From contig OZ244865.1 in NCBI GenBank assembly GCA_965221075.1, forward strand, positions 1,984,001 to 2,048,000: a DNA stretch of 64,000 nt, in the 5' to 3' direction. Source of the stretch: UBA2970 sp965221075 (GTDB lineage: Bacteria > Verrucomicrobiota > Verrucomicrobiia > Limisphaerales > AAA164-E04). Within the stretch, counting starts at the first letter, position 1. Each line of letters starts with the position of its first letter. Made by a program: the position numbers and the translations under genes. The notes under the pieces are model-generated. The model ran no database searches. It saw only the letters and a program-made list of their open reading frames with translations, and was not told the DNA's origin. Below, piece by piece: positions 43,169 through 51,326 of the stretch.

Positions 43169-44173
43169 GTGCAAGGACTGATGCGCGTCTCCGGCCTGGC
43201 GCTCCTCTCCTGCCTCTGGATGGAGGCGGACACGCTGGAATTCGACTTCTCCCCCCAGGCCCTGGCAGGCCCGGACCGGCAGTACGAAGCCTACGGCTCC
43301 ACTGACGGCTTCTGGCAGATCCTTCCCGGTGGCGAGGGGATCGGGAGCGCTCCCTCCGCGGATCCGCCGGAGGGAGGCGAGCGCGCCTCGTTGCTGGTGC
43401 ACCGCAGGGAGGATCTGAGCGACTACCGCCTGACCGCCCGGATCCGCCTGGAGGAAGGGCAGGAGGGAGGCGGAGCGGGCCTGGTTTTCCGCTGGCAGGA
43501 TCCCGGAAACTACTACTCGGCGCGCCTCGACGCCAAGGAGGGCTGGTTCGTTTTCCGCAAGGTGGTCAACGGCGCCGAGGAGGATCCGATCGGGAACCGC
43601 GTTCCCATCCGCCAGGGACGGTGGCACGAGCTGGAGGTGGTCTGCCGAGGCACCCACATCGAGCTGGAGCTCGACGGCCAGGCCCTGCCCGTCCTGATCG
43701 ACTCGCAGTTCGCCTCCGGCCGGGCGGGGCTCTGGGCCCTCTCCGGTACGGCCGCGTCCTTCTCCCGCGCCCGCCTGGTTTCCGGCGAGCGTTCCGGGGG
43801 CCTCGACGCGCTGGTCAGGGAGGCGCTGGAGAAGCACAGGAGCTTCCTCTCCTTCAGCCTGTACGCCGCCCGAAAGGAGGGCGGGGCTCCCGAGGTGGTC
43901 GCCACCAGCGGGGAGGAGGCGCTGGGAACCCTGGGAGACGAGACGGTGATCGACTCCCTCAGGCGCCGCAACAGCTACACCGCCCGCCAGGGGGACGACT
44001 TCATCGTCACCCTTCCGGTGCGTGATCGCAACGGGGAGGGCATGGCCGTGTGCCGCATCCGGGTCCGGGCCTCATTCGGCCTTTCCCGGCAGCGGGCCCT
44101 TGCCCGATGCCTGCCCGTCGCCCGATCCCTCGAGGGGCGCTTCCCGAGCCGGGAGGACCTCCTCCTGCGCTAG
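43169..44173 (+). CDS. LamG-like secreted protein of unknown function
   Basis: 334 residues. The N-terminal hydrophobic segment (VSGLALLSCLWMEA) may be a signal peptide. The ~180 residues after it form a LamG/DUF1080-like beta-sandwich (LTARIRLEEGQEGGGAGLVFRW, YYSARLDAKEGWFVFRKV, WHELEVVCRGTHIELELDG, GRAGLWALSGTAASFSRARL). The remaining part is unrecognised alpha/beta. The GTG at 43169 is preferred from promoter spacing; ATG at 43181 is possible. Its 3' end overlaps the convergent 310-residue gene by 102 bp, and the last 34 codons are antisense to that gene. Confidence 0.7.
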   Translation: MQGLMRVSGLALLSCLWMEADTLEFDFSPQALAGPDRQYEAYGSTDGFWQILPGGEGIGSAPSADPPEGGERASLLVHRREDLSDYRLTARIRLEEGQEGGGAGLVFRWQDPGNYYSARLDAKEGWFVFRKVVNGAEEDPIGNRVPIRQGRWHELEVVCRGTHIELELDGQALPVLIDSQFASGRAGLWALSGTAASFSRARLVSGERSGGLDALVREALEKHRSFLSFSLYAARKEGGAPEVVATSGEEALGTLGDETVIDSLRRRNSYTARQGDDFIVTLPVRDRNGEGMAVCRIRVRASFGLSRQRALARCLPVARSLEGRFPSREDLLLR

Positions 44174-45004
44174 GATCCGGCTGGAAGGGGGCAGATCGTT
44201 GGAGCGGGGGACCCGGCGCCCCCCCTCGACCCGGATCCACGTCTCGGGATCGGGAGCCAGCCGGGGGCGGGTGAGGGAGTAGTCGTAGCGGTGTCGCAGG
44301 TACAGCTCCCCGTCGGGGGTCACCACCAGGTAGCGGAAGCTGCGGGCCCCGTACTGCTGAAGTATGTGGAGGCGGTTGGCCTGGTCGATCTGGGTTTCGG
44401 GCTCGCCGAAGGAGACCATGTTTCCGACCGGGAACACGCCGAAGACGTGCGAGCCGTCCCGCCGGGCCACGCGCACGTAGAGCTCGAAGCGGTTGCCGTT
44501 GAGGGCCCGGATCAGCGAGTACCTGCGCACGTCGAGCTCTCCGCTCTCCGGGAGGGTCACTCCGAATTCCTGCCGCCACAGGGTGGTCGCCCCGATGATG
44601 CTCACCTCCGCCTGGGGAGCGGAGACGATCTGGGCCAGATCGGAGAAGAGCACCGTGGCTCCCACCTGGTAGAGCCCAGGCTTCCCCATGCTGAAGTGGG
44701 GAGCCAGGTTGACCCGCCGGGTGGCCCGCTTGGCGTTGGGCACCTCGAAGACGCCCCGCACCTCCGGGGCGCCCCTGCGGTCCACCAGAAGACCGTCCCT
44801 GCGGTCCACGGAGAACTGCAGCCAGGAGCTGTCCTCCCCGAAGGACAGGGTCCGTCCGGAGAAATTGGTTATCCGGACATTGGCCATCATCGGCTCGTCG
44901 GCGATGTAGAACTCCTTGTCGAAGTCCAGCTCCACCGAGACCTGGGCCATGGACGCCAGGGAGCCCAGGACGGACAGGGCCGCCAGATGCCGGAGCCGAG
45001 ACAT
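44072..45004 (-). CDS. secreted beta-rich protein of unknown function
   Basis: 310 residues with a signal peptide (RLRHLAALSVLGSLASMAQV). The following ~130 residues look like an immunoglobulin-like domain on the restraint of conserved segments VELDFDKEFYIADEPMMANV, NFSGRTLSFGEDSSWLQFSV and VNLAPHFSMGKPGLYQVGA. The type is common in verrucomicrobial genomes without assigned function. The rest is alpha/beta (FPVGNMVSFGEPETQIDQ, YGARSFRYLVVTPDGELYLRHR). The C-terminal ~30 residues are low-complexity and lie in the 102-bp convergent overlap. It is divergent from the SH3-domain gene. Confidence 0.7.
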   Translation of the reverse strand: MSRLRHLAALSVLGSLASMAQVSVELDFDKEFYIADEPMMANVRITNFSGRTLSFGEDSSWLQFSVDRRDGLLVDRRGAPEVRGVFEVPNAKRATRRVNLAPHFSMGKPGLYQVGATVLFSDLAQIVSAPQAEVSIIGATTLWRQEFGVTLPESGELDVRRYSLIRALNGNRFELYVRVARRDGSHVFGVFPVGNMVSFGEPETQIDQANRLHILQQYGARSFRYLVVTPDGELYLRHRYDYSLTRPRLAPDPETWIRVEGGRRVPRSNDLPPSSRILAQEEVLPAREAPLEGSGDGQASGKGPLPGKAE

Positions 45005-45011
45005 GCCCGCC

Positions 45012-45040
45012 ATCCTAGCCCAGGCGCCGGAAAGGAGCAA
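45012..45040 (-). promoter_or_regulatory. predicted leaderless-type promoter of the 310-residue secreted protein
   Basis: Minus strand: TTGCTC, 17 bp, TAGGAT, then 7 nt (ggcgggc) to the ATG at 45004. The same 7-nt spacer sequence follows the divergent promoter. Confidence 0.6.
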
Positions 45041-45064
45041 TTCCTCAGCGGCTCCAGGCAGACT

Positions 45065-45094
45065 TTGACAACGGCGGAGGCCCCGGGATAGGCT
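45065..45094 (+). promoter_or_regulatory. leaderless-type promoter of the SH3-domain gene
   Basis: A perfect TTGACA, 18 bp, TAGGCT, then 7 nt (ggcgggc) to the ATG at 45102. Confidence 0.7.
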
Positions 45095-45101
45095 GGCGGG
45101 C

Positions 45102-46097
45102 ATGCCGAGGTCATGTCGCGCCCTGGGCGCCTTGCTGCTTTTCGCCTCACTGCTGCCGGCATCCGCCAGCGCCCTGGAGGGAATCGTCCTCAAGGACCGG
45201 GTCAACCTGCGCGCCCGCCCCAGCCTGTCCACCGAGGTCCTCCACCAGCTCGGAACCGGGGATCGGGTGGACATCGTCCGCTTCGTGCAGCTTGAGGATC
45301 CCGCGGAGGGGGAGCCTGGAGACTGGTACTGCATCCGCATCCCGAGGGAGGCGAGGGTCTGGGTCGCCACGAAGTACCTGGAGAGCGGCTCCGGGGAGGT
45401 CCTCGCTTCCCGCCTCAACGTCCGGGCCGGGCCAGGAGAGCGATTTTCGGTGGTGGGCCGCGTCGAGCGGGGTGCCAGGCTGGAGATGCTGGAGAGCCAG
45501 GGGGAATGGACCGCGGTAGCGCCCCCCGAGGGAACTTCGGTCTTCGTGGCCGCCCACCTGCTCTCGCCTTCCAGGACCGAGGAGCCGCCCGAGCCCGGGC
45601 CCGGGGCGGAGGCGCAGGAGCCGGCCTTCGTCGGGCTCATCGTGGAGGAGGAAGAGCCCGGGCTGGTGGCCCCGGGCCGCTTTCCGCCGCCCGATCCCGA
45701 GAGCCCCGGAGCCGGCGATCCTCCGCCTTCCCCCATCTACACCGCGGCCCAGGAGGGCCGACCCCGGATCCAGGAGCAGGACGACGGATCGGTGCTGGGG
45801 CTTACCCGGGAGACCCTGGCCGGCCTCAAGCGGACCGTGCACCGCGAGGGGATAGTCCGCAGGATCCGGATGCGCAACGCGCCCGCCGACTACCGCCTGA
45901 CCGACCTGCGCGCCGGCAGGACCATCAACTACCTCCACCTGGGCAAGCCCCTGCTCGACATGGAGGAGACCGACGCCAGGGACTTCTTCTCGGATGTCGA
46001 GAGGAAGCGGGTCCGTATCTCCGGAGTGGAGGTGGTGGATCCGAGATTCCCCTCCACCCCGATCCTGACGGTGGAGTCCCTGAGGCCCCTGGAATAG
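45102..46097 (+). CDS. secreted protein with two bacterial SH3 domains
   Basis: 331 residues with a signal peptide (ALGALLLFASLLPASASALEG). Two SH3b domains follow: KDRVNLRARPSLSTEVLHQL (about 27-85) and ASRLNVRAGPGERFSVVGRV (about 95-150). A Pro/Glu-rich linker leads to a C-terminal ~100-residue domain (AGLKRTVHREGIVRRIRMRN, YLHLGKPLLDMEETDARDFF) that I do not recognise. SH3b domains usually bind peptidoglycan or proteins in the envelope. It lies 3 bp upstream of folD, a chance operon in function. Confidence 0.85.
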   Translation: MPRSCRALGALLLFASLLPASASALEGIVLKDRVNLRARPSLSTEVLHQLGTGDRVDIVRFVQLEDPAEGEPGDWYCIRIPREARVWVATKYLESGSGEVLASRLNVRAGPGERFSVVGRVERGARLEMLESQGEWTAVAPPEGTSVFVAAHLLSPSRTEEPPEPGPGAEAQEPAFVGLIVEEEEPGLVAPGRFPPPDPESPGAGDPPPSPIYTAAQEGRPRIQEQDDGSVLGLTRETLAGLKRTVHREGIVRRIRMRNAPADYRLTDLRAGRTINYLHLGKPLLDMEETDARDFFSDVERKRVRISGVEVVDPRFPSTPILTVESLRPLE

Positions 46098-46100
46098 CCG

Positions 46101-46997
46101 ATGGCGGACAACCTCCTCGACGGGCGCGCCATCAGCGAGGAAATCCTCGAAGGGGTCGCCCGGAGGGTCGGCCGGCTTGAAAGGGAGGGAGTGGTCCCCC
46201 GGCTGGCGTTCCTTCGGGTGGGCGACGACATCGCCTCGAGGGTCTATGTCGGAATGAAGGAGAAGGCGGCGCGCCGGGTCGGGATCGAGTCGGAGACCAT
46301 CGTCCTTTCCGACACCGTCGGCGAGGAGGATCTGCTGGAGCGGATCCACTCCCTCAACCGGAACGGCTCGGTGCACGCGATCCTGGTACAGGCTCCCCTG
46401 CCCGCCTCCCACGATCCCTACCGGATCTACTCCGCAGTCTCCCCCGGGAAGGACGTGGACGGCTTCCATCCCGAGAACATGGGAAAGCTCCTTCTGGGAG
46501 ACGGATCCGGATTCGTCCCCTGCACCCCGGCCGGGATCCAGGAGCTCCTGATGCGCAGCGCCCTGGATCTGGCCGGCTCCCACGTGGTGGTCCTGGGGCG
46601 GGGCGCCATCGTGGGAAAGCCCCTGGCCGCGCTCCTGTCGCAGAAGGCCCCGGGGGGCGACTACACCGTGACCCTGTGCCATTCCCGGACCCGCGGCCTC
46701 CACGAGCACTGCCGACGGGCCGACGTGCTGGTGGCCGCCATTGGCATGCCGCTGAAGATCACCCGGGACATGGTCCGTGAGGGCGCGGTGGTGATCGACG
46801 TGGGAGTCAACCGCATCGCCAATCCCGACAACCCATCCACCACCCGCCTGGTGGGGGATGTCGACTTCAAGGAGATCCAGCCCGTCGCCGGAGCGATCAC
46901 GCCCAATCCCGGCGGGGTAGGCCCCATGACCGTCGCCATGCTGATGCACAACACCACCCTGGCTGCGGAACGGGTCCTGGCCCGGAAAGCGGCCTGA
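46101..46997 (+). CDS. folD: bifunctional methylenetetrahydrofolate dehydrogenase / methenyltetrahydrofolate cyclohydrolase
   Basis: 298-residue FolD, which interconverts 5,10-methylene-THF, methenyl-THF and 10-formyl-THF. The catalytic SRVYVGMKEKAARRVGI segment holds the active-site Tyr and Lys. PLPASHD, PGKDVDGFHPEN and PCTPAG are typical, as is the NADP-binding loop GRGAIVGKPLAALL. The usual Ser in the G-R-S loop is Gly here, a mild deviation. DVGVNRI, GDVDF and TPNPGGVGPMTVAML complete the match. It lies 3 bp after the SH3-domain gene. Confidence 0.97.
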   Translation: MADNLLDGRAISEEILEGVARRVGRLEREGVVPRLAFLRVGDDIASRVYVGMKEKAARRVGIESETIVLSDTVGEEDLLERIHSLNRNGSVHAILVQAPLPASHDPYRIYSAVSPGKDVDGFHPENMGKLLLGDGSGFVPCTPAGIQELLMRSALDLAGSHVVVLGRGAIVGKPLAALLSQKAPGGDYTVTLCHSRTRGLHEHCRRADVLVAAIGMPLKITRDMVREGAVVIDVGVNRIANPDNPSTTRLVGDVDFKEIQPVAGAITPNPGGVGPMTVAMLMHNTTLAAERVLARKAA

Positions 46998-47013
46998 GGC
47001 CGAGGATCCCAGG

Positions 47014-47454
47014 ATGGAGCCGACCCGCATCCTTCCCGACCTGCAGTGCTCCCTCCCCTGCGAGGATGTCAGGCAGGAGATCACCGGCAACTTCGTCCTG
47101 GTGGGAGTGCTCGGATTGATCCGCGTAACCAAGCTGCCGGTGACCGCTACCAAGCTCTGCCTGTTCAACCGCTGGACGGCCGGGCTGGGGGAATTCACCG
47201 AGACGGCCCGGCTGTTGGCTCCGGACCAGTCCACCCTGATCCGGCAGAGCCAGGTGAAGTTCCGGCTCCCCGAGGTCGCCCGGCACACCACCAACGTGTC
47301 CATCTTCGGGCAATTGACTCTTAGGGAGTCCGGCTGCCACTACATCGAGGTGCTGGTCGACGACGTGATGAAGACGCGCTATCCCCTTGCGGTCAAGGTA
47401 GTCGCTCCCGGAACGCGCAAGCGGATCCGGAAGCCCGGCCCCCGGCCGGAATAG
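47014..47454 (+). CDS. DUF6941-like conserved protein
   Basis: 146 residues, cytosolic, mainly beta-strand. The N-terminal PDLQCSLPCEDVRQEITGNFVLVGVL segment and later NVSIFGQLTLRESGCHYIEVLVDD match the pattern of a small family common in Verrucomicrobiota (DUF6941-like). The C-terminus is very basic (RKRIRKPGPRPE). No enzyme motif is visible. It lies 16 bp after folD on the same strand. Confidence 0.6.
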   Translation: MEPTRILPDLQCSLPCEDVRQEITGNFVLVGVLGLIRVTKLPVTATKLCLFNRWTAGLGEFTETARLLAPDQSTLIRQSQVKFRLPEVARHTTNVSIFGQLTLRESGCHYIEVLVDDVMKTRYPLAVKVVAPGTRKRIRKPGPRPE

Positions 47455-47481
47455 GGAGTCCAGCCGCGTCTCCCCTCCCCG

Positions 47482-48336
47482 ATGGAAGCCGGATACTTCC
47501 CCCTCACCTTTCCCGGAGTGGTGGCCTTCTCGCGGAGGCGGGGGAGGATCCTGCTCTGCTGGCTATCCCTCTCCTTCCTGGGCTCCTGCGTCCTGGTCAG
47601 CTGGCTCCATCTGCACTGCCTTCCGGTGGCTGAGAGGGTTATGAAGGCCCTTCCCGAAGGTCTGGTACTGGCCGGAGGCGCCCTGGGCCCCCTCCCCGAG
47701 GAGTTCCAGAAGGGGGCCCGCAACACCTACCTCCACCTCGAGGTGAGCGGAAAGCCCAGGGAGATCGGGCACCACTCCGATCTGCGCATCCAGGCCACCC
47801 CCCGGGGCCTGGATGTCGACACCCTGGCAGGCGGCGCGTTCCTCCCCTGGCCTCCCGGGCTCGAGCTGATCTACTCCCCCTCCCGGTTCCTGCCCTGGTG
47901 GCAGTCCCAGAGGGCCATGATCCTCGCCCTCTGCCTGGCGGGGCTCATGGCGGCCAAGCTCCTCGCCGGAGCCCTGCTCTGCGTGCTAGCGGCCCTTCCC
48001 TCCCGGATTATTTTCGCTCTGTTCGGGCACCGGGCCTCGCTGGCCGATCACGGGGCCCTGGCGGCAGCCTCGCTGCTTCCGGGAGGCCTGCTCTGCGTCC
48101 TCTCGCTCTTCGGCTACGCGATGGGCTGGCTGAACCTCCTTGCCCTGCTCTGCCTTCTGGGAGCCCACCTGCTGCTCCACGGGATATACTTCCTCGGATC
48201 GGTCTTCCACCTCCCCTCCGGCCAGGCCGTGCCTGCAGGCTCCCCCTTCTCCGAGCCGGACGAGGAGCCCAACGACTCCTCCCTCTCCGCCAGCTCTGCC
48301 AAGAAGAGCAGGAACCCCTTCTCCCCCGGCTCCTGA
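47482..48336 (+). CDS. membrane protein of unknown function
   Basis: 284 residues with about five hydrophobic helices (ILLCWLSLSFLGSCVLVSWL, MILALCLAGLMAAKLLAGALL, LAAASLLPGGLLCVLSLFGYAM, LNLLALLCLLGAHLLLHGIYFL) and a ~90-residue extracytoplasmic loop after the first. The C-terminal tail is Ser/Pro/Glu-rich. I do not recognise the family. The layout resembles predicted maltodextrin-utilisation YesK/DUF1189-like permease-associated proteins, but this is weak. It follows the DUF6941-like gene by 27 bp. Confidence 0.6.
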   Translation: MEAGYFPLTFPGVVAFSRRRGRILLCWLSLSFLGSCVLVSWLHLHCLPVAERVMKALPEGLVLAGGALGPLPEEFQKGARNTYLHLEVSGKPREIGHHSDLRIQATPRGLDVDTLAGGAFLPWPPGLELIYSPSRFLPWWQSQRAMILALCLAGLMAAKLLAGALLCVLAALPSRIIFALFGHRASLADHGALAAASLLPGGLLCVLSLFGYAMGWLNLLALLCLLGAHLLLHGIYFLGSVFHLPSGQAVPAGSPFSEPDEEPNDSSLSASSAKKSRNPFSPGS

Positions 48337-48878
48337 CAGGCCCGCCGGAACCAATCATCCGGAAGGTCCATGTAGCAGGAAGCTTGCGTCGGCCGGACGG
48401 CCCTCGCAGCTCGCTCAGTCCGGCAAGCCTGTGGCACCGCCAGCCCACGGCTCGCCCGAGGAGTCGGAGCCTTCTCGCTCATTCCATCCTGCGGGCTCCT
48501 GGAGGTTTCGGCGCTCAAGGTAGGGGATCCGGCCCTGCCGCAATCCGGAGTTCTCCCTTGCTGAGGGAAGCGCCCGCAAGGAATCTTCCGCCGATGATGC
48601 CTCCCGTATCGCCGACAGATTCCATGCCTGCCGCAGCGGATCCAGGACTGCCCCCGATGCGGGCCAGCCTGGTTCCTGCAAGACCGGTGCGCTTGACGAG
48701 AAAAGGGAAGCACGGCCGCTTGCCGACACCCGGCCGTCATGTCAGCGCAGCAACTCGGGAATCGATGGCGGACCGTACGGAAACACCGATGGCGCGGTTC
48801 GTCATCGGAACCGGCTTGCAGAAGGTCGAGGAGGCAAGCCGCCAATCTGGGACAGTCTAGATTCCGAGGGCAGGCGCA
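48337..48878. other. 542-bp stretch without a recognisable gene
   Basis: No frame here gives a protein with a plausible start or known motif. It may be debris at the left edge of the accessory segment that holds the Fic gene and the IS21 remnant. A TAGATT hexamer at 48858-48863 could be the -10 for the Fic gene, but no good -35 is visible. Confidence 0.4.
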
Positions 48879-50003
48879 GTGACGGCCGTTCGCTACCATA
48901 GCGGCGGATTCCCGCCCGACAATCGCCTGCAGTGGCAGGCTCTGATTCCGTTCATCGGCCCAGCCACAGCAGCGGTGGCTCGCTATGACGGGATGCTCGC
49001 CGGCATTCCCAACCAGGATATCCTGCTGGCGCCTCTGATGACACGGGAAGCGGTGATGTCGTCGCGCATCGAGGGCACGGAGGCCACCATCGGAGATGTT
49101 CTGGGATTCGAGGCGGGGCGGAAGCCGGAGTCTCGGGCTCGCCTAGACGACATTCAGGAGGTGCTCAACTACCGCCGGGCGCTGACCCGGGCGGAGAAGC
49201 TGCTCGACGAACTGCCGCTGTCGCTGCGGATCGTGCGGGAAGCTCACGCGGTCCTGCTGGACGGCGTGCGCGGCCGCAGCAAGGCGCCAGGCGAGTTTCG
49301 AAGGACTGCCAACTGGATAGGGCCGCCTGGGTGCTCAGTGGAACAGGCTAGGTTCGTGCCGGCAAGCGCAGACGCACTGCCGGACGCGCTGGCTGCATGG
49401 GAGCGATATATCCACGCCGACGCGCCTGACAGGCTCGTTCAGCTTGCCGTCCTGCACGCCGAGTTCGAAGCTCTGCATCCGTTTCTAGACGGCAATGGCC
49501 GCCTGGGCCGCATGCTGGTTCCATTGTTCCTGTGGAAGCGCGGATTCATCCGCACCCCCAGCTTCTACATCAGCGCCCATTTCGAGGCGCACCGCCAGGC
49601 CTATTACGACGGCCTGTTAGCGGTGTCTCGGGACGACGACTGGACCGGATGGTGCCGCTTCTTCCTGGATGCGGTCAGGGCACAGGCGGAGGACAACCTG
49701 GCTAGGGTGCAGCGCATCCTGGCCCTCTACGACGAGATGAAGCGCCGCGTCTCGGAGGCGACCGGTTCCCGCTATGCCGCCCACGCTTTGGACTGGTTTT
49801 TTAGGGTTCCGATATTCAATGCCAAAGACTTTCAGACCAAGTCGGGGATTCCGCCAAGAACCGCTCGAAGACTCCTGGGGCGTCTGTGCGAAGGCGGCTT
49901 CCTGGAAGTTCCGTTCAAGGCGAGCGGGAGGCAGGCGGCCGTCTACGTGTATCCCGCGGTTCTCGATGTCGCCGAAGGGCGGGATCCGTCTCGAGGGACA
50001 TAA
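48879..50003 (+). CDS. Fic-domain protein (class II, N-terminal inhibitory motif)
   Basis: 374-residue Fic protein, predicted to transfer AMP (or a related nucleotide moiety) onto target hydroxyls. The complete catalytic motif HPFLDGNGRLGR occupies residues 200-211. An inhibitory helix motif SSRIEG (residues 61-66, S/T-x-x-x-E-G) in the N-terminal part marks the autoinhibited class II type. The C-terminal ~90 residues look like a winged helix (FNAKDFQTKSGIPPRTARRLL). No antitoxin gene is expected for this class, and none is seen. The start is GTG. The last codons lie inside a 16-bp inverted repeat. It sits next to IS21 remnants. Confidence 0.93.
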   Translation: MTAVRYHSGGFPPDNRLQWQALIPFIGPATAAVARYDGMLAGIPNQDILLAPLMTREAVMSSRIEGTEATIGDVLGFEAGRKPESRARLDDIQEVLNYRRALTRAEKLLDELPLSLRIVREAHAVLLDGVRGRSKAPGEFRRTANWIGPPGCSVEQARFVPASADALPDALAAWERYIHADAPDRLVQLAVLHAEFEALHPFLDGNGRLGRMLVPLFLWKRGFIRTPSFYISAHFEAHRQAYYDGLLAVSRDDDWTGWCRFFLDAVRAQAEDNLARVQRILALYDEMKRRVSEATGSRYAAHALDWFFRVPIFNAKDFQTKSGIPPRTARRLLGRLCEGGFLEVPFKASGRQAAVYVYPAVLDVAEGRDPSRGT

Positions 50004-50029
50004 TTTAGCATAAATGTCCCTCGAGACGG
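49986..50029. repeat. 16-bp perfect inverted repeat over the Fic stop codon
   Basis: ccgtctcgagggacat and its exact complement are separated by 12 AT-rich nt. The left arm is the last codons of the Fic gene and the right arm is followed by ttt. It could be an intrinsic terminator or a protein-binding site. A further ggaca...tgtcc pair follows at 50036-50050. Confidence 0.7.
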
Positions 50030-50262
50030 TTTGTAGGACATACGTGTCCCACAACGCCCTCACCCCGATTGCCGCAGCCTGCCGCGCACCAACGGGAGCG
50101 ACTCCGTCTCGGCCGACAGCTCTTCGATAAAGCCTGTCTGGCAGTATCTGCCGACGATCCCCCGGTCGATGGAACCACCACGGGTCGCGTCGAGCCGCCG
50201 TTAGAGGCCATGCCGGGCATCAAAGACGGCAATTCGGGGTGCGAAGGCGTCGCTCTTGCGGT

Positions 50263-50683
50263 TCAGGGACCTCTCCACCTTGTCCAATTACAAATGAAAA
50301 TGTCCCAAAACGAGTGGATTTGGCACCCCTGGGCTACTGCGCTGCGCACCGCGGCCCTGCGGGCCGCACCTCCTCTGCTGCTCTCACTCGCCCTACTGTG
50401 GTGCGCCAGACGATCGAGCATCGCCGACGCCATCACCTCGTCGCCAAGCACGCCGGTCCATTCCTCTAGATCCTTGTTCGAGGCCGGGCTGTCCAGCCCG
50501 CATGGCGGTGAAGAGCCTCCGGTTGTTCAGAAGAGCGATCTGAGCGTCGAGCAGCTCCTCGATAGTCTCGGCAGCTGTCGCAGCCCCGCTGTCGGCCTTG
50601 GCCAGGATTCCGTCCACCGCTTCCAGAGCCCCGGACATCTTCAGATCGGCAAGCATCGAGCGCACCCGATCCCGCCGCCCCAT
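50263..50683 (-). pseudogene. istB: istB remnant (IS21-family transposition helper ATPase)
   Basis: The N-terminal part (50683 down to about 50495) reads RVRSMLADLKMSGALEAVDG and ETIEELLDAQIALLNNRR, the standard IstB start. The frame then shifts to the C-terminal part (about 50495 to 50400): SNKDLEEWTGVLGDE and MASAMLDRLAHHSR, which is IstB's C-terminal region. The central ~130 residues, including Walker A and B of the AAA+ core, are missing, so the protein is dead. It follows the istA remnant as in IS21 elements. Confidence 0.85.
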
Positions 50684-51045
50684 CGCCTGCTTCACTGCGC
50701 CACCTCCGAGCAGCCCCGCAGGGTACGTCGTTCCACCTCGAGGGAAGCCGGCTGCCGTGCCGCCTCGGGGGCTCCCAGACGCCTGCATGGGCCTACAGCC
50801 AAGGGGGATGCAGGGCATGACGCTCGGCTAGCTTGAGACGGTCTGCAAGGCTCTCCCCGGTCGTCCCGTGCACCCTTGCATTCTCCGCGTCCTCCAGCCG
50901 GCGGGGCGCCTGCTCGTCTAGGTGCTCGTCGTTTAGGAACTCTCGTCCGTTGCAGAAGCTCTCGAGCAGGTAGCGGATCGGGCCCGTGCTGCGGGTGCCC
51001 ACGGCGAGCCGACGCGTGGCGCCTGCGGTAGCACGAGGCAGGCAT
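50281..51045 (-). mobile_element. degraded IS21-family insertion sequence
   Basis: It holds the 3' part of istA and a deleted istB in the canonical order and orientation. The left edge may be the tgtccaattacaaatgaaaa block at 50281, with the TGT terminus typical of IS21. The block tgtcccaaaacg inside it recurs as tgtcccacaacg at 50045-50056 near the Fic gene. The right end, with the 5' half of istA, is missing. Exact borders are uncertain. Confidence 0.75.
50692..51045 (-). pseudogene. istA: istA remnant (IS21-family transposase, C-terminal part)
   Basis: Frame 1 (about 51020-50800) reads GPIRYLLESFCNGREFLNDE, then RVHGTTGESLADRLKLAERH, matching the C-terminal region of IstA (RPIRY..E.F..GR.F.....RVHGTT.E.P.DRF). 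A frameshift then moves the ending to another frame, LEVERRTLRGCSEVAQ and a TGA at 50692. The DDE catalytic core and the HTH N-terminus are absent. The TGA lies 9 bp before the istB ATG. Confidence 0.8.
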
Positions 51046-51326
51046 CTGGGAGGTGATCGTCTAGCGACGCTCCTTCCTTTCACCCTTCGCGCCGGGGGTG
51101 AATCCGATCGGACGACTGTGGGGATGCCTCAAGGCGAATCATGCGGCGAACCGTGCGATTCCCGAAGCCTGCGAAATCTCCGACATGGCCCGATCTCACG
51201 CCAGATCGCTTCACTTCCGGCCCAATCCGCCCGAATCCTCCGCTAGCCAAGCCCCGTCTTCCTATCGCCTCGAATCAAGCTTCATCCATGCAGGCTCAAA
51301 TGAAGCCGATCCGCCTGGCAGCTTCC
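51046..51326. other. 281-bp non-coding stretch between the IS21 remnant and the permease gene
   Basis: No gene recognised. ttcaccc/gggtgaa (51079-51102) forms a 7-bp stem. Confidence 0.35.

Noticed and set aside
39912..43181. 1089-codon plus-strand frame
   Set aside because: Antisense to secDF and yajC, His/Asp/Gly-rich, no recognisable domain.
48337..48878. Possible hidden gene upstream of the Fic gene
   Set aside because: Several short frames exist, but none has a motif, a signal peptide or a start with ribosome-binding context.
48879..50003. Fic toxin-antitoxin pair
   Set aside because: The inhibitory motif is within the Fic protein itself (class II) and no small partner gene precedes it.
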